Source: Planctomycetota bacterium (GTDB lineage: Bacteria > Planctomycetota > Brocadiia > Brocadiales > Bathyanammoxibiaceae). Taken from it: DNA of 6,909 bases. The stretch is from assembly GCA_030623665.1 (NCBI GenBank), contig JAUXLO010000097.1:1-6909 (forward strand), given 5' to 3'. The notes beneath the pieces are model-generated. The model worked only from the letters and a program-made list of their open reading frames with translations. It was not told the DNA's origin and ran no database searches. Made by a program: the position numbers and the translations under genes. Positions 1 through 5,902 of the stretch are shown piece by piece; within the stretch, counting starts at the first letter, position 1; each line of letters begins with the position of its first letter.

Positions 1-317
1 ACTATCTCTTTTATCTCCTTCATGGCGCGGCCCGTCATGCTGAAGGAGGTGTCTATTGCCAGTAGCATTTCCCTGCCCTGGGTATTTACCTCCATCTCCT
101 GCAGGTCTGAGAGTGGATGGCAGACGCCTATGATTGCAAATGTAGCTGCCAGGAACCACAGTGCCCGGGGGAGTCTAATGGCGATGGCCTTCAGTGGGGA
201 CACCTTCGGCAGTCTTCTCAGACTTGAATAGCCCATATATCCACGCCATTTGAACACCCGAAGGAGTAGATACGTGAGAGGTATCAGTAGCAGAAAGACA
301 GGCTCTTCCAGGCTCAT
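1..317 (-). CDS. BatA-like VWA domain membrane protein, N-terminal part only
   Basis: This reading frame begins at an ATG at 317 and runs off the left edge; 105 codons are visible. It has two hydrophobic helices, about residues 6-22 and 49-66, separated by a basic loop containing SSLRRLPK. A von Willebrand A domain starts directly after, with the metal-binding MIDAS motif D89-T-S91-F-S93 in the context LLAIDTSFSM. Two helices followed by a VWA domain is the usual N-terminal layout of BatA/BatB proteins, which hold the VWA domain at the membrane and are thought to partner with MoxR ATPases. The start is supported by an AGGTGA ribosome binding site six bases upstream and by an ATGA overlap with the stop codon of the preceding gene. 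That overlap makes it the fourth gene of the MoxR operon. The remaining VWA domain and C-terminus lie outside the window, so BatA cannot be separated from BatB with certainty. Confidence 0.88.
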   Translation of the reverse strand, partial: MSLEEPVFLLLIPLTYLLLRVFKWRGYMGYSSLRRLPKVSPLKAIAIRLPRALWFLAATFAIIGVCHPLSDLQEMEVNTQGREMLLAIDTSFSMTGRAMKEIKEI

Positions 318-1687
318 TTGTTCTCACCTGCAGGTCTGAGGATCTCCTCAATCCTGCCGATTAGCTCCTCTACCTTATGCCTTTCCAGATGGTCTTCGCC
401 AAAGATTAGCATGTCAAGTCCCCTGAGTATTTCCTTCGAGGGCAGGGCGATTTCAGTGGGTATCATGGTGAGCATTTCAGAGGTGGTGATTGCCACTGCC
501 TTATCTCTGGGCAGGCCTGATAGTGCCCCAAGGTAGGCCCTTAGTGCTGTATCTATTCCCTCCAGATGCCTTCTATCCTGGAATCTCTCTCCACTGAAGC
601 GGAAGGAGGAAAGGTGGGCCCTTAACTCTTCAGCTGCCAGCTCGGGCGTCTTGGACGGCTCCTCTTGGGGGGGGAAGAGGTTGTCCTTGATGCGGCGTAA
701 TCCCACCGGAGCCAATATGAGAAGAAAGAGGGTGACTCCAAGGAATATCAAGAAGTAGCCCTGGAAGTAAAGCTCGCCCCTCTTGTAGGTCATTGGTCCC
801 TTTTGTCCCTCAAGGGGGACGTCCACTGTCTTGAGGAGTTTATTGATGATAATGGGGATAGGCTGTGTCTGCACCTCCTCCGTCTCAATGACCTTTTCCG
901 TGCCACCGCCTCGTCCGGTTGACTTAAAATAAAACACGGATAGGGGTGGTATCTCGTACTTCCTCTTCTCACCCCCCATCTCATAGATGGACAGATAGTA
1001 GTCTATCTTCAGCTTCTTTATCTGCGGTGTCTCTTCATGACGGAAGGAGGAGTGTAAGAGGACGAACGGCTCAAAATTGATTTCCTTGAGGTGTTTTAAC
1101 AATATCTCCGTATCCTTCTCATGCAAGATTGTAAGGCTATAGTGTATTACATCCCCAATCTCGATGACATCCCTGTCCACCTTGCCAGTTATTGTCAGCG
1201 CGACCTTCTTTACGATTACGGGAGACGAGGTGGCTATCCCCTCCATTTGTTCCACCTCATCCACAAACGAGACGCCGAAGGACGGTATGGTATACTTGCC
1301 CTCTTTTGTGTCTTCTGGAAGAGACAGGATGTACTGGACGATCCTGAAATCCCGTTCATTATCAAATATCTGTCTCTCCCCGATGGTTACGTTGTCTACG
1401 CTGAACGGTGAGAGGTCGACGTTCGCCAGGTCATCCAGTTGCACGTTTATCCCCAACCGCCATATTACCTGCACAGTAAGTATCAGGGCCTTGCTGGTAA
1501 CCAGCCTGTGCGCGCTCGGGAAGGTCCATATCTCTATAGGCTTTTCCGTGGATGGTGTAAGTATTTCACTGGAGGTGAGAGGCTCAGAAGGAGTTTTTGG
1601 GCCATACTGGGCATATGCGCACATGGGGTGCAAATGCGGATATAAATACAGGGTGACAGAGAGAATTATAAAAAAGAGTTTATTCAT
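314..1687 (-). CDS. BatD-like exported protein with membrane anchor and cytoplasmic helical tail
   Basis: This is a 457-aa protein. The chosen start is the ATG at 1687, because it begins a signal peptide (MNKLFFIILSVTLYLYP, likely cut after AYA at residue 26) and overlaps the DUF58 stop as ATGA. An in-frame start at 1750 would put a charged stretch before the signal peptide and is less likely. The exported part (about 27-300) looks beta-rich, with two segments in the style of BatD immunoglobulin-like repeats; the second begins near ITGKVDRDVIEIGD. One transmembrane helix follows at about 311-330, then the basic residues RRIKDN and a helical tail of about 120 residues. The tail resembles the C-terminal region of BatD/DUF4381 proteins. 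By position it takes the place often held by a short DUF4381 protein between DUF58 and VWA genes. The family assignment rests on architecture and context, not on a catalytic motif. Confidence 0.75.
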   Translation of the reverse strand: MNKLFFIILSVTLYLYPHLHPMCAYAQYGPKTPSEPLTSSEILTPSTEKPIEIWTFPSAHRLVTSKALILTVQVIWRLGINVQLDDLANVDLSPFSVDNVTIGERQIFDNERDFRIVQYILSLPEDTKEGKYTIPSFGVSFVDEVEQMEGIATSSPVIVKKVALTITGKVDRDVIEIGDVIHYSLTILHEKDTEILLKHLKEINFEPFVLLHSSFRHEETPQIKKLKIDYYLSIYEMGGEKRKYEIPPLSVFYFKSTGRGGGTEKVIETEEVQTQPIPIIINKLLKTVDVPLEGQKGPMTYKRGELYFQGYFLIFLGVTLFLLILAPVGLRRIKDNLFPPQEEPSKTPELAAEELRAHLSSFRFSGERFQDRRHLEGIDTALRAYLGALSGLPRDKAVAITTSEMLTMIPTEIALPSKEILRGLDMLIFGEDHLERHKVEELIGRIEEILRPAGENK

Positions 1688-2550
1688 CTCCTTACCGTTC
1701 TTCTTGTCCTTGCCCTTTTCTCGAAGAATTTTGCGAACCTGTCGCTCCAAGTACCCTCGTCTTCCCCGGTCTTTACTACTACGTAGTCCAGATCAAGGCG
1801 TATAAAGTGTTCAAGATACCGCTCCTCCATGAGGGGCTGTGAGAGGTCCAGAAGGTCCATCTCCAGGCTCTCCATGTCACGTACCGTCAGAAAGGCCCTC
1901 GCCTTGGGAAGCTCATCCTCACGCTCGTCCTTGACCACTATTGGAATGACCTCGTGCCTCTTTGAAAGTGTGGATAAGGAGGCATAGTAGTTATCTTCGG
2001 CGATGAAGTCGGATAATATAAAGACCACGCTGGGATGCAGGTTAAGGCCGTTAACGTAGAAAAAGGCGGTGTCCAGGTCTGTGAGGGTGCCGTGGGGCCT
2101 ATCCCTCTTGAGCGTGGTAATGAGCCTGAGAAGCTGTCTCTGGTTCATGTAGGGGGGGAAATACCTCTCTACTCGGTCGGTAAAGGTAAGAAGGCCAACA
2201 GGGTTATCACTCTCCCCCACGGCCTCAGCCAGTATGGAGAGGACAGAGAATAAGACGTCTTCCTTCAAGACCTTAGCGGCTCCGAACCTCTTAGAACCGC
2301 TTTTATCGATAAGGAATAGTACCGAAGTCCCTCGGTCAGGGAGACATACCCTGATATGAAGTCTCCTGGCCCTTGCCGTCGTCTTCCAATCAATAGAGCG
2401 AAGGCTGTCGCCAGGCTGGTACTCCCTTATCTCGTCCAGTTCCAAACCCCTTGGACCGCTGATCGAGCTGGTGAAGGGGCCCTCAAAGGGGCTCGAGGCA
2501 AGCCGGCGAAAATATAGTTGTATTTTTCTCTTTACCGACCTTTGGGTCAT
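1684..2550 (-). CDS. DUF58 domain protein (VWA-like fold)
   Basis: This 288-aa protein has the hallmarks of the DUF58 family. REYQPGD lies at residues 42-48 and IDWKTTAR at 53-60, the conserved family signature. A MIDAS-like D82-K-S84-G-S86 follows in LIDKSGSKRFG, at the start of the von Willebrand A-like fold. There is no signal peptide or transmembrane helix, so it should be cytoplasmic, and its length is normal for the short soluble type. DUF58 genes almost always follow a moxR gene, as here: the MoxR stop lies 15 bases upstream. The family is thought to act with the ATPase in assembling or remodelling client proteins, but its biochemistry is poorly known. The ribosome binding site is weak (TGGATAAA before the ATG), so translation probably depends on the upstream gene. 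The 3' end overlaps the next gene by four bases (ATGA). Confidence 0.93.
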   Translation of the reverse strand: MTQRSVKRKIQLYFRRLASSPFEGPFTSSISGPRGLELDEIREYQPGDSLRSIDWKTTARARRLHIRVCLPDRGTSVLFLIDKSGSKRFGAAKVLKEDVLFSVLSILAEAVGESDNPVGLLTFTDRVERYFPPYMNQRQLLRLITTLKRDRPHGTLTDLDTAFFYVNGLNLHPSVVFILSDFIAEDNYYASLSTLSKRHEVIPIVVKDEREDELPKARAFLTVRDMESLEMDLLDLSQPLMEERYLEHFIRLDLDYVVVKTGEDEGTWSDRFAKFFEKRARTRRTVRR

Positions 2551-2565
2551 TTTATCCAGACCTAT

Positions 2566-3543
2566 TTATTCAAACCTGGGCACCCTTTCAAGCACGTTCC
2601 TTATGACTTCGTCAGGGTCTACACCTCTGGACTCTGCCTGGTGGGTGAGTATCACCCTGTGCCTGAGCACGGGGTAGGCCATGGCCTGTACGTGCTCTGG
2701 GAGTACGGTGTCATCGTCTTTTATGAACGAGTAGGCCCTGGCAGCCTTAGCCAGGGAGATAGAGGCCCTGGGGGAGGCACCGTAAAGCACCAGGTCCTTT
2801 ATGAAACCGTCCGTGGCCTCCTCTGGTCTTGTCGCCCTGACGACTCTGGTGCAATATCTTACAATTGGGGATTCGTCTTTGAGTGGGGTCCGTCTGGCTA
2901 TATAGTGCCTGAGTTCAAGTATGTCATTTGGGCTAAAAGTCGCCTTTACTTTGGGCTGTTCATCCATAACCTGTCTTTCCGTAATCTTCCTCTCCTCCGT
3001 GTAGGACGGGTATCTCACCCTGAGTTTCAGCATGAACCTGTCCACCTCTGCCTCTGGAAGGAGGTATGTGCCGGTTACCTCGATAGGGTTTTGAGTGGCC
3101 AGCACGAAGAAGAGTTTTTCCAGGGGATAGGTGGAACGGCCTATGGTGATTTGCCGCTCCTGCATGGCCTCAAGCAGCGCGCTCTGAACCTTGGCCGGGG
3201 CGCGGTTTATCTCGTCCGCCAACAGCAGATTGGTAAACACGGGTCCCTTGTGGATGGTGGTCTTCATGGTGGCGGGTTCTATCATCTCGAAGCCTATAAT
3301 GTCCGCCGGGATGAGGTCCGGAGTGAACTGTACACGGTGGAATTTAGCATCTATCGCCTGCGCCAGGGTCTTGACCGTCAGGGTCTTCCCGAGCCCCGGG
3401 TAACCCTCCAGCAGGATATGACCCTCCGAGAGAAGAGCCACCAGTATACCCTCAATGAGTCCTTCCTGGCCGACTATTATCTTCCCTATCTCGGCCTTAA
3501 TGGTCTCTATTCTTTTACTTACGTCTTCTATCGGCTTCTGCAA
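2566..3543 (-). CDS. moxR: MoxR family AAA+ ATPase
   Basis: This is a 325-aa AAA+ ATPase of the MoxR family; the symbol is used in the family sense. Visible motifs are Walker A GYPGLGKT (residues 47-54), Walker B LLLADEINRAP (106-116), sensor 1 ATQNP (149-153), and the C-terminal lid with GASPRAS. The EINRAPAKVQSALLEAMQE stretch is typical of the family. MoxR ATPases form hexamers and work with VWA/MIDAS proteins as chaperones or remodelling machines, and two such partners follow directly. The start is a TTG at 3543. An in-frame stop lies just upstream, and an AAAGG ribosome binding site sits about eight bases before the TTG. No internal ATG gives a full-length N-terminus. The length is normal, and this is the first gene of the operon, behind a strong promoter about 100 bp upstream. 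Confidence 0.95.
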   Translation of the reverse strand: MQKPIEDVSKRIETIKAEIGKIIVGQEGLIEGILVALLSEGHILLEGYPGLGKTLTVKTLAQAIDAKFHRVQFTPDLIPADIIGFEMIEPATMKTTIHKGPVFTNLLLADEINRAPAKVQSALLEAMQERQITIGRSTYPLEKLFFVLATQNPIEVTGTYLLPEAEVDRFMLKLRVRYPSYTEERKITERQVMDEQPKVKATFSPNDILELRHYIARRTPLKDESPIVRYCTRVVRATRPEEATDGFIKDLVLYGASPRASISLAKAARAYSFIKDDDTVLPEHVQAMAYPVLRHRVILTHQAESRGVDPDEVIRNVLERVPRFE

Positions 3544-3555
3544 GGCGTTTTACCT

Positions 3556-3642
3556 TTATATGTAATTAACACAATAACGATCCGACAACTCGATAGAATG
3601 AACGTCCTGCCCATAGAACAACCCTTTGCGGGAAGAGTACAT
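3556..3642 (-). other. possible 28-codon leader ORF before moxR
   Basis: In the moxR leader an ATG at 3642 opens a 28-codon frame, beginning MYSSRKGLF and ending in TAA at 3556-3558. The stop abuts the AAAGG ribosome binding site of moxR. The ATG falls almost at the predicted transcription start, so translation would have to be leaderless. A frame of this length arises by chance fairly often, about one time in four once an ATG is present. It may only be untranslated leader. Confidence 0.15.
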
Positions 3643-3647
3643 AAAAT

Positions 3648-3676
3648 ATTATATATTCATTCCTTATTGGTGACAA
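3648..3676 (-). promoter_or_regulatory. sigma-70-like promoter of the MoxR operon
   Basis: Read on the minus strand, the -35 TTGTCA (3676-3671) matches the consensus at five of six positions. It is followed by a 17-bp spacer and a perfect -10 TATAAT (3653-3648). Transcription should start near 3641, giving a leader of about 98 bases before the moxR TTG. Hexamers, spacing and the following ATTTT are the same as in the promoter at 4281-4309. This is a sequence match only. Confidence 0.75.
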
Positions 3677-3782
3677 GTATTTAGTATGCAGGTAAGCCGA
3701 GGTCTCTGAGAGAGTAGCGCGGAGTGTGTCCCGGCCGAGGCGGATCTTAGTGGGGAGGGTACATGAAGGTGGTGGCGAGGGC

Positions 3783-4220
3783 CTACTGCTCTTCAGACCT
3801 CATAACGATTCTCGGATTCTTCTGCCTGTAGATGTCCATAAAGGTCTCGTTCTCCCTTGCCTCGGTAACGGGCTCCATTAGTTTGTTGTATTCCCTTACA
3901 TATTTCAGATATTCTCTTGGACATTCCTTATAGATCATGTAAAGGCCCAACGCCCTCATGGAGTCAGGCGGGTCGAGAATAGAGAACTGCATGGTCTCCG
4001 TCCATGACAGCCTATCCAGCTCCTCATCCGAGAGCCTATCGCCCAGCAGGTATGGACGTTTGTCCCGGAAGAATCTCCTCAACCATGCGGTGGCCAGGTA
4101 GAAATGCTCGTCCTCATCAGGGCGGTCCATCTTTACCTTGTCATATACCTGCTGACTGATTGACAGGATCTTTTCCGCAATAAGCTGCTGCTGGACCGGA
4201 TTATATTTAGACCTTTTCAT
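3783..4220 (-). CDS. uncharacterised soluble protein, 145 aa
   Basis: I do not recognise this protein. From the ATG at 4220 it is 145 aa, highly charged and probably mostly helical, with no signal peptide, transmembrane segment, cysteine cluster or nucleotide-binding motif. Visible stretches include FYLATAWLRRFFRDKRPYLL in the first half and LGLYMIYKECPREYLKYV in the second. A TTG two codons upstream (4226) is the only alternative start in frame. The ATG has no good ribosome binding site, but it overlaps the stop of a 13-codon upstream frame as ATGA, so coupled translation is possible. The gene has its own promoter (4281-4309), nearly identical in its core to that of the MoxR operon 239 bp downstream on the same strand. 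This suggests co-expression; a functional link is inference only. Codon use does not look out of place. Confidence 0.72.
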   Translation of the reverse strand: MKRSKYNPVQQQLIAEKILSISQQVYDKVKMDRPDEDEHFYLATAWLRRFFRDKRPYLLGDRLSDEELDRLSWTETMQFSILDPPDSMRALGLYMIYKECPREYLKYVREYNKLMEPVTEARENETFMDIYRQKNPRIVMRSEEQ

Positions 4221-4258
4221 CCGCAAATCGCAACCGCCATGTTAAGCACATATTTCAT
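4217..4258 (-). other. possible 13-codon leader ORF before the 145-aa gene
   Basis: An ATG at 4258 opens the frame MKYVLNMAVAICG, whose TGA (4219-4217) overlaps the ATG of the 145-aa gene as ATGA. It begins about 16 bases after the predicted transcription start. Neither start has a clear Shine-Dalgarno sequence, so the small frame could deliver ribosomes to the main gene by coupling. A frame this short can easily occur by chance. Confidence 0.25.
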
Positions 4259-4262
4259 AATT

Positions 4263-4302
4263 TAACCGTGAGAAAAAAATATTATATGAACTTCAACGGT
4301 TA
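4263..4302. promoter_or_regulatory. candidate operator: inverted repeat around the -10 box
   Basis: TAACCGT (4263-4269) and ACGGTTA (4296-4302) form a perfect 7-bp inverted repeat. Its centres are 33 bp apart, close to three helical turns. One half lies in the promoter spacer and the other in the first transcribed bases, so a dimer bound there would cover the -10. Such repeats are common by chance; only the placement makes it notable. Confidence 0.3.
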
Positions 4303-4309
4303 CTGACAA
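4281..4309 (-). promoter_or_regulatory. sigma-70-like promoter of the 145-aa gene
   Basis: On the minus strand, TTGTCA (4309-4304) is followed by a 17-bp spacer and a perfect TATAAT (4286-4281), with a predicted start near 4274. CTTGTCA and TATAATATTTT are identical to the moxR promoter, while the spacer is unrelated, so this is not a long duplication. An inverted repeat flanks the -10 (separate entry). Confidence 0.75.
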
Positions 4310-4384
4310 GCGTCTTTCGTGCGGCAGAGGGAATGAGGGGTAAAAGAGGGGTGCGGCCGCGACGAATTCCTAAATCATAAGGCC

Positions 4385-4407
4385 GGGTCTTAACAACCCC
4401 TTTTTTT
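4385..4407 (+). terminator. weak terminator-like hairpin with T7 tract
   Basis: GGGT (4385-4388) can pair with ACCC (4396-4399) across a 7-nt loop, followed by C and seven T. The 4-bp stem is weak. No plus-strand gene lies upstream of it in the window, so it would act as an attenuator before the 4485 gene, end an unseen short transcript, or have no role. Confidence 0.22.
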
Positions 4408-4484
4408 ATTCCCACCGATGGGGATGCGTGGTATCCTATTTATCTTGAGACGTCACAAGATCATATTGGACTAGGGAGTGGTCT

Positions 4485-4784
4485 ATGCAGGATGATGACA
4501 AACAAAGCTCTTGGGTACCCGGCCTTACAAGTTGCCTGCTAATGGCGATACTGACGATAGTGGTGATACAGTTACTTTTGTTCATTTCCGGGGGAGGTGA
4601 CACCTTCAGGGGTCTTTGCACCTCCGGGAAGCCTTACACCCCGGGAGAACTTTACACGGTTGTCCCTATGGACCCCGGTACGTCGGGACTCTTCGGCAGG
4701 GTGGTCTTGACCAACAAGCAGACGGGCGAATCCTGGATTATCTTCCCAAAGGGCAGTGTGACGAAGGTAGAGTTAAAGGACTAG
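4485..4784 (+). CDS. small single-pass membrane protein of unknown function, 99 aa
   Basis: The ATG at 4485 is preceded by a good ribosome binding site (AGGGAG, six bases upstream). The protein has a short polar N-terminus (MQDDDKQSS), one hydrophobic helix at about residues 13-34 (LTSCLLMAILTIVVIQLLLF), and a C-terminal domain of about 60 residues. That domain looks beta-rich, ending GESWIIFPKGSVTKVELKD. The negative N-terminus and uncleavable-looking helix suggest a membrane anchor rather than a signal peptide; which side the domain faces is unclear. I do not recognise the family. It is followed after 31 bases by a second small membrane protein gene and then a lipoprotein gene, all on the same strand, so the three may form an envelope-related unit. 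No convincing promoter is visible upstream. Confidence 0.72.
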   Translation: MQDDDKQSSWVPGLTSCLLMAILTIVVIQLLLFISGGGDTFRGLCTSGKPYTPGELYTVVPMDPGTSGLFGRVVLTNKQTGESWIIFPKGSVTKVELKD

Positions 4785-4815
4785 TGTACTTTTACAATGT
4801 GCAGGTGAACGAGAA

Positions 4816-4998
4816 ATGAATGACCCCGGCATGATGCCCCTTTTGTGTCTTCTGTGTGCGGTAGTGTTATGGCTATTTGTCTCTGTACTTATCCTTTCCG
4901 GGGGCTTTACCCCAATAGCAATGGCCCTTGAAGTGAGCCTTTACTGCTTTGGCATAGTCCTTATTGTAGAAGGTTTTTTTGTGGAGATCCGCCGCTAG
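4816..4998 (+). CDS. small two-helix membrane protein, 60 aa
   Basis: This short protein starts at the ATG at 4816, with AGGTGA about seven bases upstream. It consists almost entirely of two hydrophobic helices, about residues 8-28 (LLCLLCAVVLWLFVSVLIL) and 36-55 (ALEVSLYCFGIVLIVEGFFV). They are joined by a short glycine/proline turn, and the protein ends EIRR. The basic C-terminus suggests that both ends lie in the cytoplasm. No family is recognised. The hydrophobic periodicity, ribosome binding site and position between two genes of the same strand support a real gene despite its size. Confidence 0.62.
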   Translation: MNDPGMMPLLCLLCAVVLWLFVSVLILSGGFTPIAMALEVSLYCFGIVLIVEGFFVEIRR

Positions 4999-5041
4999 AG
5001 ACCCCCGGCAGGTCATAAGGCCCCCAGGTTCTACCCTAGAT

Positions 5042-5055
5042 CTGTATTTTTACAG
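5042..5055 (+). promoter_or_regulatory. perfect hairpin next to the lipoprotein ribosome binding site
   Basis: CTGTA (5042-5046) and TACAG (5051-5055) form a perfect inverted repeat around TTTT, directly abutting the GGGGA ribosome binding site of the lipoprotein gene. As RNA it could affect initiation; as DNA it could be an operator. It resembles a LexA site, but the CTGT-to-ACAG spacing is six bases rather than the eight of the Escherichia coli box. Its role is unproven. Confidence 0.25.
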
Positions 5056-5068
5056 GGGATTGAGTGCT

Positions 5069-5731
5069 ATGCTAATCTCAAAGCATACCGCAGTTGTTTC
5101 TTTTCTCGCCGCAGTAACCCTTTTGGGTTGTGGTGGTCACGTGACGGAATATAGATATCTGGATGAGATTTCCTCCTATGGCTCACAGGATGTATACATG
5201 CATGAAGGTGGCCAGGCCAGACTGGAAAGGGGAAAGAAGCTGGACAAGGTCTGGGTGGACCCGGACTTTAATATTGTAGGGTACCGTAAGATATACATCA
5301 AACCCATGGAGATTGCCCCAGGGCTTATGGATGAGGAACAGAGTTCTAAACTTGCCGAATATTTCGCAGAGAGCCTCCGGGATGCAATCAAGGGCAGGTT
5401 GTTATTGAGGGTGATAACCGCTGAAGAAGGACCACTGCCTGAGAAGACGCTGGTATTGGAGACCGGCCTTGCCCAACTGGATAAGTCCAGTAAGCTCACC
5501 AACTGGGGAACACTTTTGGTGATGGGATACCCGGTTGACCCGACTCACGTCCAGGTGGAAGGGAGGATTAAGGATGCGAAGACGGATGAGACGCTTTTTG
5601 TCTTTGCAGACAACCGGGTCGGCAGGCCGTTGTTTGGCAGTGACGAAGAGACCTGGGAGGAACACATTGCAGATATTGCCGGCGACCTGGTCCTGGAACT
5701 CGCCACAATCAAGGTAAAGATGGTCCGGTGA
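5069..5731 (+). CDS. DUF3313-like lipoprotein
   Basis: The chosen start is the ATG at 5069, which gives 220 aa and a clean lipoprotein signal: MLISKHTAVVSFLAAVTL followed by the lipobox L18-L19-G20-C21. A GGGGA ribosome binding site lies ten bases upstream. A longer in-frame start at 4979 would overlap the previous gene and place 30 polar residues before the signal, so it is rejected. The mature protein contains VDPDFNIVGYRKIYIKPMEI, then LAEYFAESLRDAIKG and a C-terminal part with HVQVEGRIKDAKTDETLFVF. This layout resembles the DUF3313 family of bacterial lipoproteins, whose function is unknown. The residue after the lipid cysteine is glycine, consistent with outer-membrane sorting where Lol rules apply. 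It is the last gene of the probable three-gene plus-strand unit and converges on the 5903-6358 gene. Confidence 0.85.
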   Translation: MLISKHTAVVSFLAAVTLLGCGGHVTEYRYLDEISSYGSQDVYMHEGGQARLERGKKLDKVWVDPDFNIVGYRKIYIKPMEIAPGLMDEEQSSKLAEYFAESLRDAIKGRLLLRVITAEEGPLPEKTLVLETGLAQLDKSSKLTNWGTLLVMGYPVDPTHVQVEGRIKDAKTDETLFVFADNRVGRPLFGSDEETWEEHIADIAGDLVLELATIKVKMVR

Positions 5732-5879
5732 GCCCTTCGGCCGAGATTGCGGTCAGCGGATGGCAGGATATGCTCGTAGGATACGTCAGGTTTCTTGAAA
5801 ATATTGTTAAATTACGGTTGGACTATCATGGTTCTAAAGAACGGGACTCTCTGCTCCTCTACACTCACTTGAAGGATGC

Positions 5880-5895
5880 AGGGGAATTAGCCCCT
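5880..5895. terminator. possible weak hairpin between convergent genes
   Basis: AGGGG (5880-5884) and CCCCT (5891-5895) form a 5-bp GC-rich stem with a 6-nt loop, between the convergent lipoprotein and exported-protein genes. No T tract follows on either strand, so at best it is a poor or factor-dependent bidirectional terminator. The remaining 5732-5879 stretch holds nothing I can support. Confidence 0.25.
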
Positions 5896-5902
5896 CTTCA
5901 TA

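Noticed and set aside
1688..1750. Longer N-terminus for the BatD-like protein (in-frame start at 1750)
   Set aside because: It adds 21 charged residues ahead of a clean signal peptide and a 67-base overlap with the DUF58 gene; the ATGA-coupled ATG at 1687 fits better.
1164..1805. 213-codon plus-strand frame opposite the BatD-like gene
   Set aside because: It is an antisense shadow that crosses the junction of two genes with clear features on the minus strand.
2518..3684. 388-codon plus-strand frame opposite moxR
   Set aside because: It is the antisense shadow of moxR. Its protein has no sensible domain, while the minus-strand frame has all AAA+ motifs.
4979..5068. Longer N-terminus for the lipoprotein (in-frame ATG at 4979)
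   Set aside because: It would overlap the preceding gene, lacks a good ribosome binding site, and would bury the lipoprotein signal peptide behind 30 polar residues.
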